A DNA stretch of 20,064 bases from an uncultured Eubacterium sp. (GCA_934316925.1 CAKREC010000037.1:1-20064), one strand, 5' to 3'; positions 8,166 through 15,496 are shown, numbered from the stretch's first letter. The notes: a model not told the origin generated them from the sequence alone. Translations and numbers: made by a program.

Positions 8166-8181
8166 TTTCAAGGCCCTGAAA
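8166..8181. repeat. Imperfect dyad in the sigma factor leader
   Basis: TTTCA and TGAAA arms flank a 6-bp centre that includes GGCC, placed directly before the GAGGGG ribosome site of the sigma gene. It might act as an operator or as a weak leader hairpin; the arms are short, so chance is possible. Confidence 0.3.
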
Positions 8182-8206
8182 TTAAGTACTACAACTATTA
8201 GATAAC

Positions 8207-8215
8207 AGAATACCA
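8207..8215 (-). promoter_or_regulatory. Possible extended -10 promoter for the sigma operon
   Basis: On the minus strand TGG-TATTCT matches the TGnTATAAT extended -10 form, with no good -35 hexamer at 16-18 nt. It sits in the only gap between the preceding terminator (8246-8291) and the sigma gene, so some promoter must lie here. A promoter recognised by the sigma factor itself may overlap and escape recognition by eye. Confidence 0.35.
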
Positions 8216-8245
8216 CATTTGGTCGTTTTTGAATTTTTTGTATAC

Positions 8246-8291
8246 AAAAAAAGTCATATTCATCCGTTTTCACGAATCAATATGACTTTTT
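8246..8291 (-). terminator. Terminator of the efflux operon
   Basis: A perfect 13-bp inverted repeat (8248-8260 with 8279-8291) with an 18-nt loop. Read on the minus strand it ends in seven T residues (complement of the A run at 8246-8252). A short T run on the opposite side makes it usable in both directions. It closes the adaptor-ATPase-permease operon after the GC-rich repeat block and insulates the sigma operon. Confidence 0.85.
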
Positions 8292-8293
8292 AT

Positions 8294-8437
8294 TGGTTCC
8301 GGCCAGTTGTTTCGCCCCCTCGACTGCTCTCGGCGGCAGGTCGCCACCCGGCTCTTTACGTAACGCCCCCTCAACTGCGCTCGGCGGCAGGTCGCCGGAA
8401 CCATCTTGAAATATGGCTTCGCCATATTGGTTCCGGC
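8294..8437. repeat. GC-rich intergenic repeat block
   Basis: The 144 bp between the permease stop and its terminator are far richer in G and C than the surroundings and are built from repeats. Two 33-bp direct copies lie at 8313-8345 and 8364-8396, 31/33 identical with an 18-bp spacer. The 10-mer TGGTTCCGGC occurs at 8294-8303 and 8428-8437 and inverted at 8394-8403, so the inverted copy can pair with either partner. Between the last two is a perfect 7-bp stem with a 3-nt loop (8411-8427). Pairing of the inner two 10-mers gives a two-part hairpin that begins exactly at the permease stop. It resembles a REP/BIME-like mobile intergenic repeat; I do not recognise a named family. Confidence 0.75.
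8394..8437 (-). other. Two-part hairpin abutting the permease stop codon
   Basis: The outer 10-bp stem (8394-8403 with 8428-8437) and inner 7-bp stem (8411-8417 with 8421-8427) are separated by a one-sided 7-nt bulge. On the minus strand the tip reads GGCGAAGCC, containing the heptamer GCGAAGC known to form an unusually stable mini-hairpin in DNA. No T run follows, so it is not by itself a terminator; in mRNA it could protect the 3' end of the permease message. Confidence 0.6.
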
Positions 8438-9733
8438 TCATTCATAGCGGAGGGCTTCGATCGGATTCATCTTCGCTGCTTTATTGGCTGGATAATATCC
8501 AAAGAAAATTCCGATCACCATAGAAAATACAACGGAAATGATGATCGCTGTGATCGGCGCTGCTGCCGAATATCCGAGTACCGATGCTGCGATCGTGCCC
8601 AGTACAAGTCCCAGTATAATACCAAGGATTCCGCCTACCAGGCAAAGAACAATGGACTCGATGATAAACTGCAGCCGGATCGAACTGTTCTTTGCGCCAA
8701 GTGCCTTTCTGGTTCCAATCTCTCTGGTTCGCTCGGTTATGGAAACCAGCATAATGTTCATAACTCCAATACCTCCTACTAAAAGAGAAATACCGGCAAT
8801 GAAAGCAATGGCGATCGACACCGTGCCAATGGTTTCATTCATGGAACTGGTGATCGAACTCATCGTAGAGGAACTGATCTGATAGTCATCATTATTCTGA
8901 TAGAATTCCTGGTTCATATAATCTTCCACACTGTCCGCAAAATCCGTAACACTCTCAACGGATGAGTTTGTCAGGATCGTAAACTGCGAATAACCATCAT
9001 TGGTATGGAACAATGCCTTCCCGGTTGTGATCGGGATATAAGCACTGGTCGTAACATCTTCGGACGAATCCGAGGAAAAAGAGTCCGCGTCTTGTTCGTA
9101 CTCATAGACTCCTACAATATAAAAGCTATAGTAAACACCATCGACATCAACATTGATCTTCTGACCTAACGCAGATGAAGCATCTCCATCAAAGACGTTT
9201 TCAATGACTTTATCAGAAACCATGATCACACTCTTGCTGCCATCGACATCTTCTTTTGTCAGATACCGGCCTTCGGTAAGCGTGATATCATTCGCATCAT
9301 AATATGTGGCATTGATCCCTGTCAGAGAAATGTTCGCGCTGTTTCCACCTTTTTCTACCGTTCCGCTTCCCTGACTTTCGGAAAGTGAGATTCCATCGAT
9401 TTTCCCGGAAAATTCTTTCTGCAGTTTTTCTAACATTTCATCGGTGATGTAGTCCTCATCGTCCATAGAAACACTGCGGTTTGATTTTCCGAATTTCAGT
9501 CCGTTTGAACGAACTTCCTGCTGTTCGCTTTTCTGCTGCAGACCAACCGTAACATTATTTGCTCCCATATTGGCAAATGTGTCTGTGATCGAATTAGTCA
9601 GCGAGGAACTTACCGTCATAATCGCAATTACCGATCCAATTCCAATGATAATTCCCAACATTGTCAACAGCGAACGCATTTTATTGCCAAGGAGACCGCT
9701 CATAGCCAGTTTTATATTTTCAATGATCAGCAT
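8438..9733 (-). CDS. MacB/FtsX-type ABC transporter permease
   Basis: A 431-residue permease of the MacB family. It shows one N-terminal membrane helix (about 21-43), a large extracytoplasmic domain (about 44-300, the MacB periplasmic core type), then three helices (about 303-331, 356-383, 393-413) forming the FtsX domain. The cytoplasmic coupling segment TERTREIGTRKALGAK (333-348) is the family signature, and the C-terminal MNPIEALRYE is typical. Unlike E. coli MacB, the ATPase is a separate polypeptide. The start overlaps the ATPase stop by 7 bp, so both are made in coupled fashion. In Firmicutes the equivalent is YknZ of the YknWXYZ system. Such transporters move peptides, lipids or antibiotics out through mechanical transmission; the substrate here is unknown. 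Confidence 0.93.
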   Translation of the reverse strand: MLIIENIKLAMSGLLGNKMRSLLTMLGIIIGIGSVIAIMTVSSSLTNSITDTFANMGANNVTVGLQQKSEQQEVRSNGLKFGKSNRSVSMDDEDYITDEMLEKLQKEFSGKIDGISLSESQGSGTVEKGGNSANISLTGINATYYDANDITLTEGRYLTKEDVDGSKSVIMVSDKVIENVFDGDASSALGQKINVDVDGVYYSFYIVGVYEYEQDADSFSSDSSEDVTTSAYIPITTGKALFHTNDGYSQFTILTNSSVESVTDFADSVEDYMNQEFYQNNDDYQISSSTMSSITSSMNETIGTVSIAIAFIAGISLLVGGIGVMNIMLVSITERTREIGTRKALGAKNSSIRLQFIIESIVLCLVGGILGIILGLVLGTIAASVLGYSAAAPITAIIISVVFSMVIGIFFGYYPANKAAKMNPIEALRYE

Positions 9734-10434
9734 AGCGCACCTCCCTTTCTCTCGCCGACAAACATACCATCTTTTAATGTGAGGATCCGTTCCGTCTGCT
9801 CTGCCAGTTCCTGGGAGTGCGTGATCAGAACAATGGTTTTCCCCTGTTCCTTATGGAGCTTATGAAAAATATCCATAATCTTTTCTCCAGTTTTAGAATC
9901 CAGTGCTCCGGTCGGTTCGTCTGCCAGGATGATCGAAGGCTCATTGGCCATCGCCCTCGCGATCGCAACACGCTGTTTCTGTCCACCGGACAACTCATCG
10001 GACCGGTGTGTCAGACGGTTCTCCATACCAACCATCGTAAGAAGTTCTCTTGCACGCTGCGTTCGTTCTTTCTTATTTACGCCCGCATACAACATTGGAA
10101 GTTCTACGTTGTTTAATGCCGTTGTCCGCGGGATCAGGTTGTAGGTCTGGAACACAAAACCGATCTCCCGGTTGCGGATCTCGGATAGTTGTTTGTCTTT
10201 TGCCGAAGCAACATCCACACCATGCAAAAAATAGTCGCCTTCTGTTGGCCGGTCCAGTGCGCCGATAATGTTCATCAGCGTAGACTTTCCGGAACCGGAC
10301 TCTCCTACGATTGAAACAAATTCCCCTTCCTTTACGGTCAGGTCAATGCCGTGCAAAATCTCCAGTTCATTTGGTTTTCCCACGTAAAACCGCTTCACGA
10401 TATGATGCAGGTCGATCACTTTTTCTTCACTCAT
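9727..10434 (-). CDS. MacB/LolD-type ABC transporter ATP-binding protein
   Basis: A 235-residue nucleotide-binding subunit. All motifs are intact: Walker A GESGSGKST (44-52), Q-loop Gln96 in FVFQTYNL, ABC signature LSGGQKQR (148-155), Walker B ILADEP with Asp172-Glu173, D-loop GALDS, and H-loop His206 in LITHS. The pattern IGFVFQTYNLIPRTTALNNVELPM is characteristic of the LolD/MacB/YknY branch. It powers the permease encoded directly downstream (7-bp overlap) and works with the adaptor encoded 11 bp upstream. The ribosome site is the G-rich stretch just after the adaptor stop, about 6-7 nt before the ATG. Confidence 0.96.
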   Translation of the reverse strand: MSEEKVIDLHHIVKRFYVGKPNELEILHGIDLTVKEGEFVSIVGESGSGKSTLMNIIGALDRPTEGDYFLHGVDVASAKDKQLSEIRNREIGFVFQTYNLIPRTTALNNVELPMLYAGVNKKERTQRARELLTMVGMENRLTHRSDELSGGQKQRVAIARAMANEPSIILADEPTGALDSKTGEKIMDIFHKLHKEQGKTIVLITHSQELAEQTERILTLKDGMFVGERKGGALC

Positions 10435-10445
10435 AAAAGCACCCC

Positions 10446-11924
10446 CTACATACCCGGGCCGCCGCCCATTCCGCCACCTGGCTGGCCGCCACCCATGCCA
10501 CCGCCACTGCTTCCGCCACCGGTACCTGGCAAGGAGAAGGAGGAAGAGCTGTCTTTACTACTGTCAGATTTACTGCGGGAAGTCTCATCCGATGGAATGA
10601 TCACCTGCAAGTCTTCGCTGAGACCATCGCCGCTGACTTCTACATAATAGTCACTTTCCATTCCCTTGGTAACCACAACTTCGGAACGGGTGTTGGTACT
10701 TTTATCTAAGGTATAGATCACACTTTCTCCACTGGTATTTGTGTGGATCGCATCATATGGTACCGCATATACATCTTCTACTTCATCCAGGATAATACTG
10801 CATTTTGCTGTCATGCCCACACGAAGCGCATCATTTTTGTCCTTGACTTTGATCCGGACCTCATACCCCGAAGAGCTGTCGGAAGAAGATGAGGACGACA
10901 TTCCCATCGACGAATTGGAAGAACTGCTGCTGGAAGAACTAAGCGATGAACCGGTAGTCACTGCTACATATGTAATCTCGCCATTGATCTCGATGTCATC
11001 AGTCGCATCGGTAAGGATCACGACTTTTTGTCCTTTTTTCACATCTGCAATATCGTATTCAGAAACCGTTGTCGATACCATCAGATCGGAACAGTCACTG
11101 ATCTCAAACATATCGCCACCGCTGTAACTGTCTCCGGCTTCTACGCCAACTGCTGTCACAGTGCCATCCATCGTTGCTTTTACCTTGCACTGGTCTACCA
11201 GTTCTTTTGCATCATCGACGTTTTTCTTTGCCTCACGAAGAGACTTTTTATTGTTATTTGTTGTCGTTGTAACCGACTCTTTTGCATCCGTCACACTGTT
11301 TTTATTTTGTTTATTTCCATTTGTCTGCTCTTCAACCGCCTGCTCATAAGCACTTTTTGCTTTTTCCAGAGTTTCATTTGCTTTTGTTTTTTCTTCCGCG
11401 GTCTTTGCTGTCGATACTGCCTTTTTCGCTGCGGTGTAAGTTGCTTTTGCTTCTTTGACTGCTTTCGCATATTTCGCTTTTTGCGTCGTATACGTTTCCT
11501 GCGCCTCCGATAATTTACGCTTTGCCGAACTCAATTCGCTGGCCGTCTGTGTTTTCGTATCATTGTAGGTTTCCAGCGCTTCTTCATACGATTCCTGCAG
11601 GTCTGTTTTGTCAAACTCAGCCAGAACATCACCTTTTTTTACCGTATCGCCTTCTTCAACCAAAACTTTCTTTACTTCCACATTGGAAACACTGGCACTG
11701 ATCGTTTTCGTCGTTGCACTCTCCAGTGTACCCGTCGCACTGACCGAATTGGTCAGATCCATCTTGGTTAATGCCACCGTATTCTGCTTTACCTGTGTGG
11801 TATCTTTTGTTTTCTTTTTCTTTCCAAAGAAGAAGAAAATAGTTATTGCTGCTGCCACACACACGATAACTGCGATCACAATCCCCACGATTATCTTTTT
11901 ATGCCCTTTCAGCCATCCCTTCAT
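10446..11924 (-). CDS. Membrane-fusion adaptor of the efflux system (MacA/YknX-like)
   Basis: A 492-residue membrane-anchored adaptor. Order: basic start and membrane helix (about 10-34), first half of the lipoyl-like domain (about 70-105), a long Lys/Ala/Glu-rich coiled-coil hairpin (about 105-245), second lipoyl half (VKATMDGTVTAVGVEAGD, 248-265), and beta-barrel domain. A Ser-rich stretch (326-352) is inserted in the beta-barrel region. After a membrane-proximal domain the tail (about 468-492) is almost only Gly with a few Met, Pro and Gln. The start ATG 11924 is chosen because ACGGAGG lies 6-7 nt ahead. The in-frame ATG at 11951 would add nine residues encoded by the ribosome site itself and has no site of its own. 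First gene of the operon; its ribosome site is buried in a hairpin (11927-11984). Confidence 0.93.
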   Translation of the reverse strand: MKGWLKGHKKIIVGIVIAVIVCVAAAITIFFFFGKKKKTKDTTQVKQNTVALTKMDLTNSVSATGTLESATTKTISASVSNVEVKKVLVEEGDTVKKGDVLAEFDKTDLQESYEEALETYNDTKTQTASELSSAKRKLSEAQETYTTQKAKYAKAVKEAKATYTAAKKAVSTAKTAEEKTKANETLEKAKSAYEQAVEEQTNGNKQNKNSVTDAKESVTTTTNNNKKSLREAKKNVDDAKELVDQCKVKATMDGTVTAVGVEAGDSYSGGDMFEISDCSDLMVSTTVSEYDIADVKKGQKVVILTDATDDIEINGEITYVAVTTGSSLSSSSSSSSNSSMGMSSSSSSDSSSGYEVRIKVKDKNDALRVGMTAKCSIILDEVEDVYAVPYDAIHTNTSGESVIYTLDKSTNTRSEVVVTKGMESDYYVEVSGDGLSEDLQVIIPSDETSRSKSDSSKDSSSSFSLPGTGGGSSGGGMGGGQPGGGMGGGPGM

Positions 11925-11926
11925 AT

Positions 11927-11984
11927 AAAAACCTCCGTTTCTGTTTTTCATTTTGTTTATATGAAAATCATAACGGAGGTTTTT
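11927..11984 (-). promoter_or_regulatory. Long leader hairpin burying the adaptor's ribosome binding site
   Basis: A perfect 13-bp inverted repeat (11927-11939 with 11972-11984) encloses a second 7-bp stem (11945-11951 with 11961-11967) with a 9-nt loop and a 5x4 internal loop. On the minus strand the 3' outer arm is AACGGAGGTTTTT, which contains the whole Shine-Dalgarno of the adaptor gene; the 5' arm is its exact complement. The 3' arm also ends in five T residues, so the same structure has the shape of a rho-independent terminator for transcripts coming from dusB. It may thus limit both transcription and translation until something opens it. A -10-like TATGAT lies inside the 5' half, so an internal transcript start lacking the 5' arm is also possible. 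Confidence 0.7.
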
Positions 11985-12028
11985 GAACGAATCGTGAAGT
12001 CTTTATGACTATTTGGACACAATTCCCA

Positions 12029-12988
12029 TTATTTGGTTGTTAAAAGTTCTTCCAGCTGCGTGTAGCTCTCAATCTGGTTCATCTGTCTTCGCAGTTCCGA
12101 AGAATGTGGGTACCCAGCCGTATACCAGGCAACATGGGTACGCATTTCCATGATGCCTCTTTTTTCGCCTTTCCACTCCGCCTGCATTCTGGCATGACGG
12201 AGGATCATGTTGCACACACAGTCAAAATCCGGCTTTTCTTCCAGCTCACCGGTTTGAAAATATGTCTTCATTTGGTGGAAGATCCATGGATTTCCTCTTG
12301 CTGCACGTCCGATCATAATGCCATCACAACCGGTTTCTTCCATCATCTTCTCAGCATCCAGCGGAGTAACCACGTCACCATTGCCAATGACCGGAATCGA
12401 CACCGCGTCTTTCACCGCTGCGATCACATCCCAGTCTGCCTTACCACTGTAATATTCTTCTCTCGTTCTTCCATGCACCGCTACCGCAGCCGCACCGGCC
12501 TGTTCCATCGCCTTTGCCATCTCCACCGCCTGTACTTCTCCCCGGTGAAATCCTTTCCGGAATTTCACAGTTACAGGCTTGTGGATCGCCTTTACCGTCT
12601 TCTCAATGATCTTTGCCGCAAGGGGAATGTTTTGCAACAAAGCGGAACCCTCTCCATTATTGACTACTTTTGGCACCGGACATCCCATATTAAAATCCAA
12701 GATATCAAAATTGCGGTGTTCGATCTTCTTTGCCATCTCACTGACAATATCCGGATCAGATCCAAACAGCTGCAGCGAAACCGGCCGCTCTGCTTCTTCA
12801 ATACGCAGCAGATCCTCGGTGTTTTTATTGTTGTAGTAAATTCCTTTGGCGCTGACCATCTCGGTACAGATCAGGTCCGCCCCCTGTTCTTTGCATAGAA
12901 TACGAAATGGCAGGTCGGTTACTCCTGCCATCGGTGCTAAAACGATGTTTCCATCCAGTTTTACATTTCCAATTTGTAACTGCTTCAT
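12029..12988 (-). CDS. dusB: tRNA-dihydrouridine synthase B
   Basis: A 319-residue flavoenzyme that reduces uridine to dihydrouridine in the D-loop of tRNA using FMN and NADPH. Recognisable elements: LAPMAGVTDLPFR (17-29) at the FMN site, NMGCPVPKV with catalytic Cys103, VKFRKG with Lys142, and the later FMN phosphate-binding stretches GNGDV and GRAARGNPWIF. Length and layout match bacterial DusB. Its ATG overlaps the coaX stop (ATGA at 12985-12988), with the ribosome site GAAGGA inside coaX. It precedes the efflux operon by about 100 bp, and the hairpin in that gap probably ends much of its transcription. Confidence 0.96.
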   Translation of the reverse strand: MKQLQIGNVKLDGNIVLAPMAGVTDLPFRILCKEQGADLICTEMVSAKGIYYNNKNTEDLLRIEEAERPVSLQLFGSDPDIVSEMAKKIEHRNFDILDFNMGCPVPKVVNNGEGSALLQNIPLAAKIIEKTVKAIHKPVTVKFRKGFHRGEVQAVEMAKAMEQAGAAAVAVHGRTREEYYSGKADWDVIAAVKDAVSIPVIGNGDVVTPLDAEKMMEETGCDGIMIGRAARGNPWIFHQMKTYFQTGELEEKPDFDCVCNMILRHARMQAEWKGEKRGIMEMRTHVAWYTAGYPHSSELRRQMNQIESYTQLEELLTTK

Positions 12989-13767
12989 TTATTCCGTTCC
13001 TTCATGGTTCTCTCATAAATAAACCGCATGCCATGCAGTGTGAGTTCTGAATCATAAATATCAATCTTCTTGGTACCGCCGGCAATGATACGTCCCAGTC
13101 CGCCGGTCGCAACCACTTTCACATTCTTGTAACCGGATTGCGCCTTAAACTGATCGATAATGTATTCTGCCTGCCCGATCGTTCCGTACACAAGTCCTGC
13201 CTGCATACTGGCGATCGTGTTCTTCGCCAAAATAGATTCCGGCTTTACGATCTCAATCTCCGGGAGTTTGGCCGCAGTGCTCCACTGCGCCTTGGCACTG
13301 GTACGGATTCCCGGTGCGATCACACCGGCCACCAAAGCACCTTCTCCATTGACCAGATCGTATGTGGTCGCCGTTCCATAATCGATCACGATCACCGGAC
13401 CACCATAAAGGTAATAGGCACCAACCGCATCTACCACACGATCCGCACCGATCTCCATCGGATTGGTAATGGCTATGTTGATCCCGGTCTTGGTTCCCTG
13501 TCCGACGATCATCGGATCACATTTCAAATATTTTTTTATTCCGCTTGTAAGAGAATACATGATCTTTGGCACTACTGATGAGATCACCACATCCCCTACA
13601 TTCTCTGCTGACACATTCTGGTGAGACAACTGCTCCATGATCTGCACACCAAACTCATCCGATGTGCGGGGAAGGCTCGTTGTCAGCCGAAATTTGTGCA
13701 GGATCTTCTCTCCGTCGAACAATCCAAAAGTCAGGTTTGTATTTCCAATATCAATTGCTAGTAACAT
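12985..13767 (-). CDS. coaX: Type III pantothenate kinase
   Basis: A 260-residue kinase for the first step of coenzyme A synthesis, phosphorylating pantothenate. It belongs to the ASKHA fold: AIDIGNTNLTFGLF (4-17) is the phosphate-binding loop with Asp6, GADRVVDAVGAYYLYG with Asp109 is the pantothenate and catalytic region, and VIDYGTATTYDLV (127-139) the second phosphate loop. Type III enzymes need a monovalent cation and are insensitive to CoA feedback. The start is placed at ATG 13767 because GAGGG lies in front and the protein then begins right at the fold; the frame is open to 13818 but would add 17 unrelated residues. It overlaps the upstream small gene by 17 bp and dusB by 4 bp. Confidence 0.95.
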   Translation of the reverse strand: MLLAIDIGNTNLTFGLFDGEKILHKFRLTTSLPRTSDEFGVQIMEQLSHQNVSAENVGDVVISSVVPKIMYSLTSGIKKYLKCDPMIVGQGTKTGINIAITNPMEIGADRVVDAVGAYYLYGGPVIVIDYGTATTYDLVNGEGALVAGVIAPGIRTSAKAQWSTAAKLPEIEIVKPESILAKNTIASMQAGLVYGTIGQAEYIIDQFKAQSGYKNVKVVATGGLGRIIAGGTKKIDIYDSELTLHGMRFIYERTMKERNK

Positions 13768-14092
13768 TCTTTTTTCCCTCAATAAAAAATAATCGATAAT
13801 ACGTTTCCAGATTCTCAAGCAAGTCCATATATTGAGTCCGATAAGACTTGATCTTCAAATGACTTCCGATCTCATCGTAGGCAAAGTCATTTTCTTTGGC
13901 CGTCGAAGACATATACAAAGAACCATCTTCATCAAATTCCATCGTAAAAACACCGCCTACATCTTCGGTCATGGTAACAGCCAAAATCTGTAATTCCTGC
14001 TGAATCTGTTCCGGCAAAGAATTGTACCTCGGATTAAAATAATATTTTTGTTCATATGCACTGCAAGCGCATAAAACCTGTTCTTCTTTCAT
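13751..14092 (-). CDS. Small conserved protein of unknown function (DUF6145-like)
   Basis: A 113-residue soluble acidic protein with no signal or membrane segment. It contains an early CACSAYEQKYYFNPRY block, a central region rich in acidic residues (TEDVGGVFTMEFDEDGSLY), a second acidic stretch NDFAYDEIGSHLKIK, and a C-terminal helix ending YYRLFFIEGKKN. I recall similar proteins in Lachnospiraceae under the name DUF6145, but this is from memory. A textbook AAGGAG lies 5 nt before the ATG, which supports a real gene. Its end overlaps the start of coaX by 17 bp, and it lies 24 bp after citrate synthase. No function can be assigned; the context suggests only constitutive housekeeping expression. 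Confidence 0.8.
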   Translation of the reverse strand: MKEEQVLCACSAYEQKYYFNPRYNSLPEQIQQELQILAVTMTEDVGGVFTMEFDEDGSLYMSSTAKENDFAYDEIGSHLKIKSYRTQYMDLLENLETYYRLFFIEGKKNVTSN

Positions 14093-14116
14093 GTGTTCTC
14101 CTTTTGGTGCAAACGT

Positions 14117-15496
14117 CTACTCACGTTCACTTAATGGGATATATTTTTTATGTTTGCCAACAGCCTTATACGCAGGACGAATGATCTTACCTGCATTTAC
14201 CAGTTCTTCAATGCGGTGCGCACTCCAGCCGGCAATACGTCCGATCGCAAATAATGGCGTATACATCTCCAGCGGGATTCCCAGCATCGAGTACACCAGA
14301 CCACTGTAAAAGTCAATGTTGGCACTGACACCTTTATATATATGACGCTCTTTTGCGATCACTTTCGGTGCCAATTCTTCAACCAGATTGTAAAGGGCAA
14401 ATTCTTTTTGCATTCCTTTTTCTTCTGCCAGCCGTTTTACAAACCGGCGGAATGTGCTGGCACGAGGGTCTGAAATTGAGTATACGGCATGCCCCATACC
14501 ATAGATCAATCCGGATTTGTCAAATGCCTGACGATTGAGAAGTGCCGTAAGATACGTCTCAACCTCTTGCTCATCCGTCCAGTCCTTTACGTTCTTTTTC
14601 ATATCTTCAAACATCAAGGATACTTTTTTGTTCGCACCACCATGCCGCGGCCCCTTCAATGAACCAAGTGCAGCCGAGATCGCTGCATAGGTGTCGGTTC
14701 CCGATGAGGTAACGACATGATCCGTAAAGGTAGAGTTGTTTCCGCCACCATGCTCCGCATGAAGCACCAGCGCAATATCCAGAATTTTAGCTTCCAGCGG
14801 AGAAAACTTGCTGTCCGGACGAAGCATATGTAAAATATTTTCTGCTGTCGAGTACTCTGGTTTTGGCGGATGTAAAAAGAAACTCGACTCCCCATGAAAA
14901 TAACATGCTGCATGATAACCATATACTGAAAACATCGGGAACAATGCTACTAACTGTAAACATTGACGCAATACATTTTCTGTCGATATATCATCCGCTT
15001 TTTCATCGTAGGAATACAGCGTGAGCACACTTCGGCCTAATGTATTCATAAGGTCTGTACTTGGTGCTTTCATGATAATATCACGCACAAAGCTGGTAGG
15101 AAGATTCTGACGGTAAAACGCCAGTACATCTTTGATGTCCTCAAGTTCTTTTACATTTGGCAGTTTGCCAAACAAAAGAAGATATACGACTTCTTCATAC
15201 CCAAAACGTTTCTCTGCCAAAAAGCCATCTACAATCTCTTCAATATCAATTCCCTGATAATAGAGTTTTCCATCACACGGAATGATCTCACGGTCAACCA
15301 TCGTATAAGAGACAATCTCTGATATCTCGGTCAGACCCGTAAGAACTCCCTGTCCATTTACATCTCGAAGTCCACGTTTGACTTCATATTTAGAAAATAA
15401 AGTAGAGTCAATCGTACTGCTTTCTTCACATACTGATGCCATCTTATGTAGCCAATCATTTCTGTATTCGGCATTTAAGTTGTTACTGTTGTCCAT
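14117..15496 (-). CDS. gltA: Citrate synthase
   Basis: A 459-residue citrate/2-methylcitrate synthase condensing acetyl-CoA and oxaloacetate, the entry to the oxidative branch that supplies 2-oxoglutarate. The catalytic residues can be placed: His249 in LHAEHGGGN, His285 in GPRHGGAN, and Asp343 in ISDPRAST, with GMGHAVY (333-339) as substrate-binding loop. An N-terminal extension of about 60 residues and the internal IIPCDGKLYYQGIDIEEIV give the longer form common in Clostridia. Methylcitrate synthase activity cannot be excluded by eye. The AAGGGGG site is 5 nt from the ATG. The gene follows argF by 21 bp, so both are probably made from one message; no aconitase or isocitrate dehydrogenase gene is in the window. 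Confidence 0.94.
   Translation of the reverse strand: MDNSNNLNAEYRNDWLHKMASVCEESSTIDSTLFSKYEVKRGLRDVNGQGVLTGLTEISEIVSYTMVDREIIPCDGKLYYQGIDIEEIVDGFLAEKRFGYEEVVYLLLFGKLPNVKELEDIKDVLAFYRQNLPTSFVRDIIMKAPSTDLMNTLGRSVLTLYSYDEKADDISTENVLRQCLQLVALFPMFSVYGYHAACYFHGESSFFLHPPKPEYSTAENILHMLRPDSKFSPLEAKILDIALVLHAEHGGGNNSTFTDHVVTSSGTDTYAAISAALGSLKGPRHGGANKKVSLMFEDMKKNVKDWTDEQEVETYLTALLNRQAFDKSGLIYGMGHAVYSISDPRASTFRRFVKRLAEEKGMQKEFALYNLVEELAPKVIAKERHIYKGVSANIDFYSGLVYSMLGIPLEMYTPLFAIGRIAGWSAHRIEELVNAGKIIRPAYKAVGKHKKYIPLSERE

Noticed and set aside
8151..8273. N-terminal extension of the sigma factor up to 8273
   Set aside because: The extra 41 residues do not resemble the family, have no ribosome site, and would start in the terminator of the efflux operon; ATG 8150 has GAGGGG in front.
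8313..8396. Two direct repeats considered as a CRISPR array
   Set aside because: Only two copies, an 18-bp spacer that is too short, no cas genes, and the repeats are part of a larger symmetric block with other repeated pieces.
10351..10647. Plus-strand frame coding a proline-rich peptide
   Set aside because: The Pro runs are the antisense of the Gly-rich tail of the adaptor protein (GGN read backwards as CCN), so it is a shadow rather than a gene.
11028..11513. Plus-strand Cys/Phe-rich frame that looks like a membrane or metal-binding protein
   Set aside because: It is the antisense of the Lys/Ala/Glu-rich coiled coil of the adaptor; the composition is explained by complementing AAA, GCN and GAA codons.
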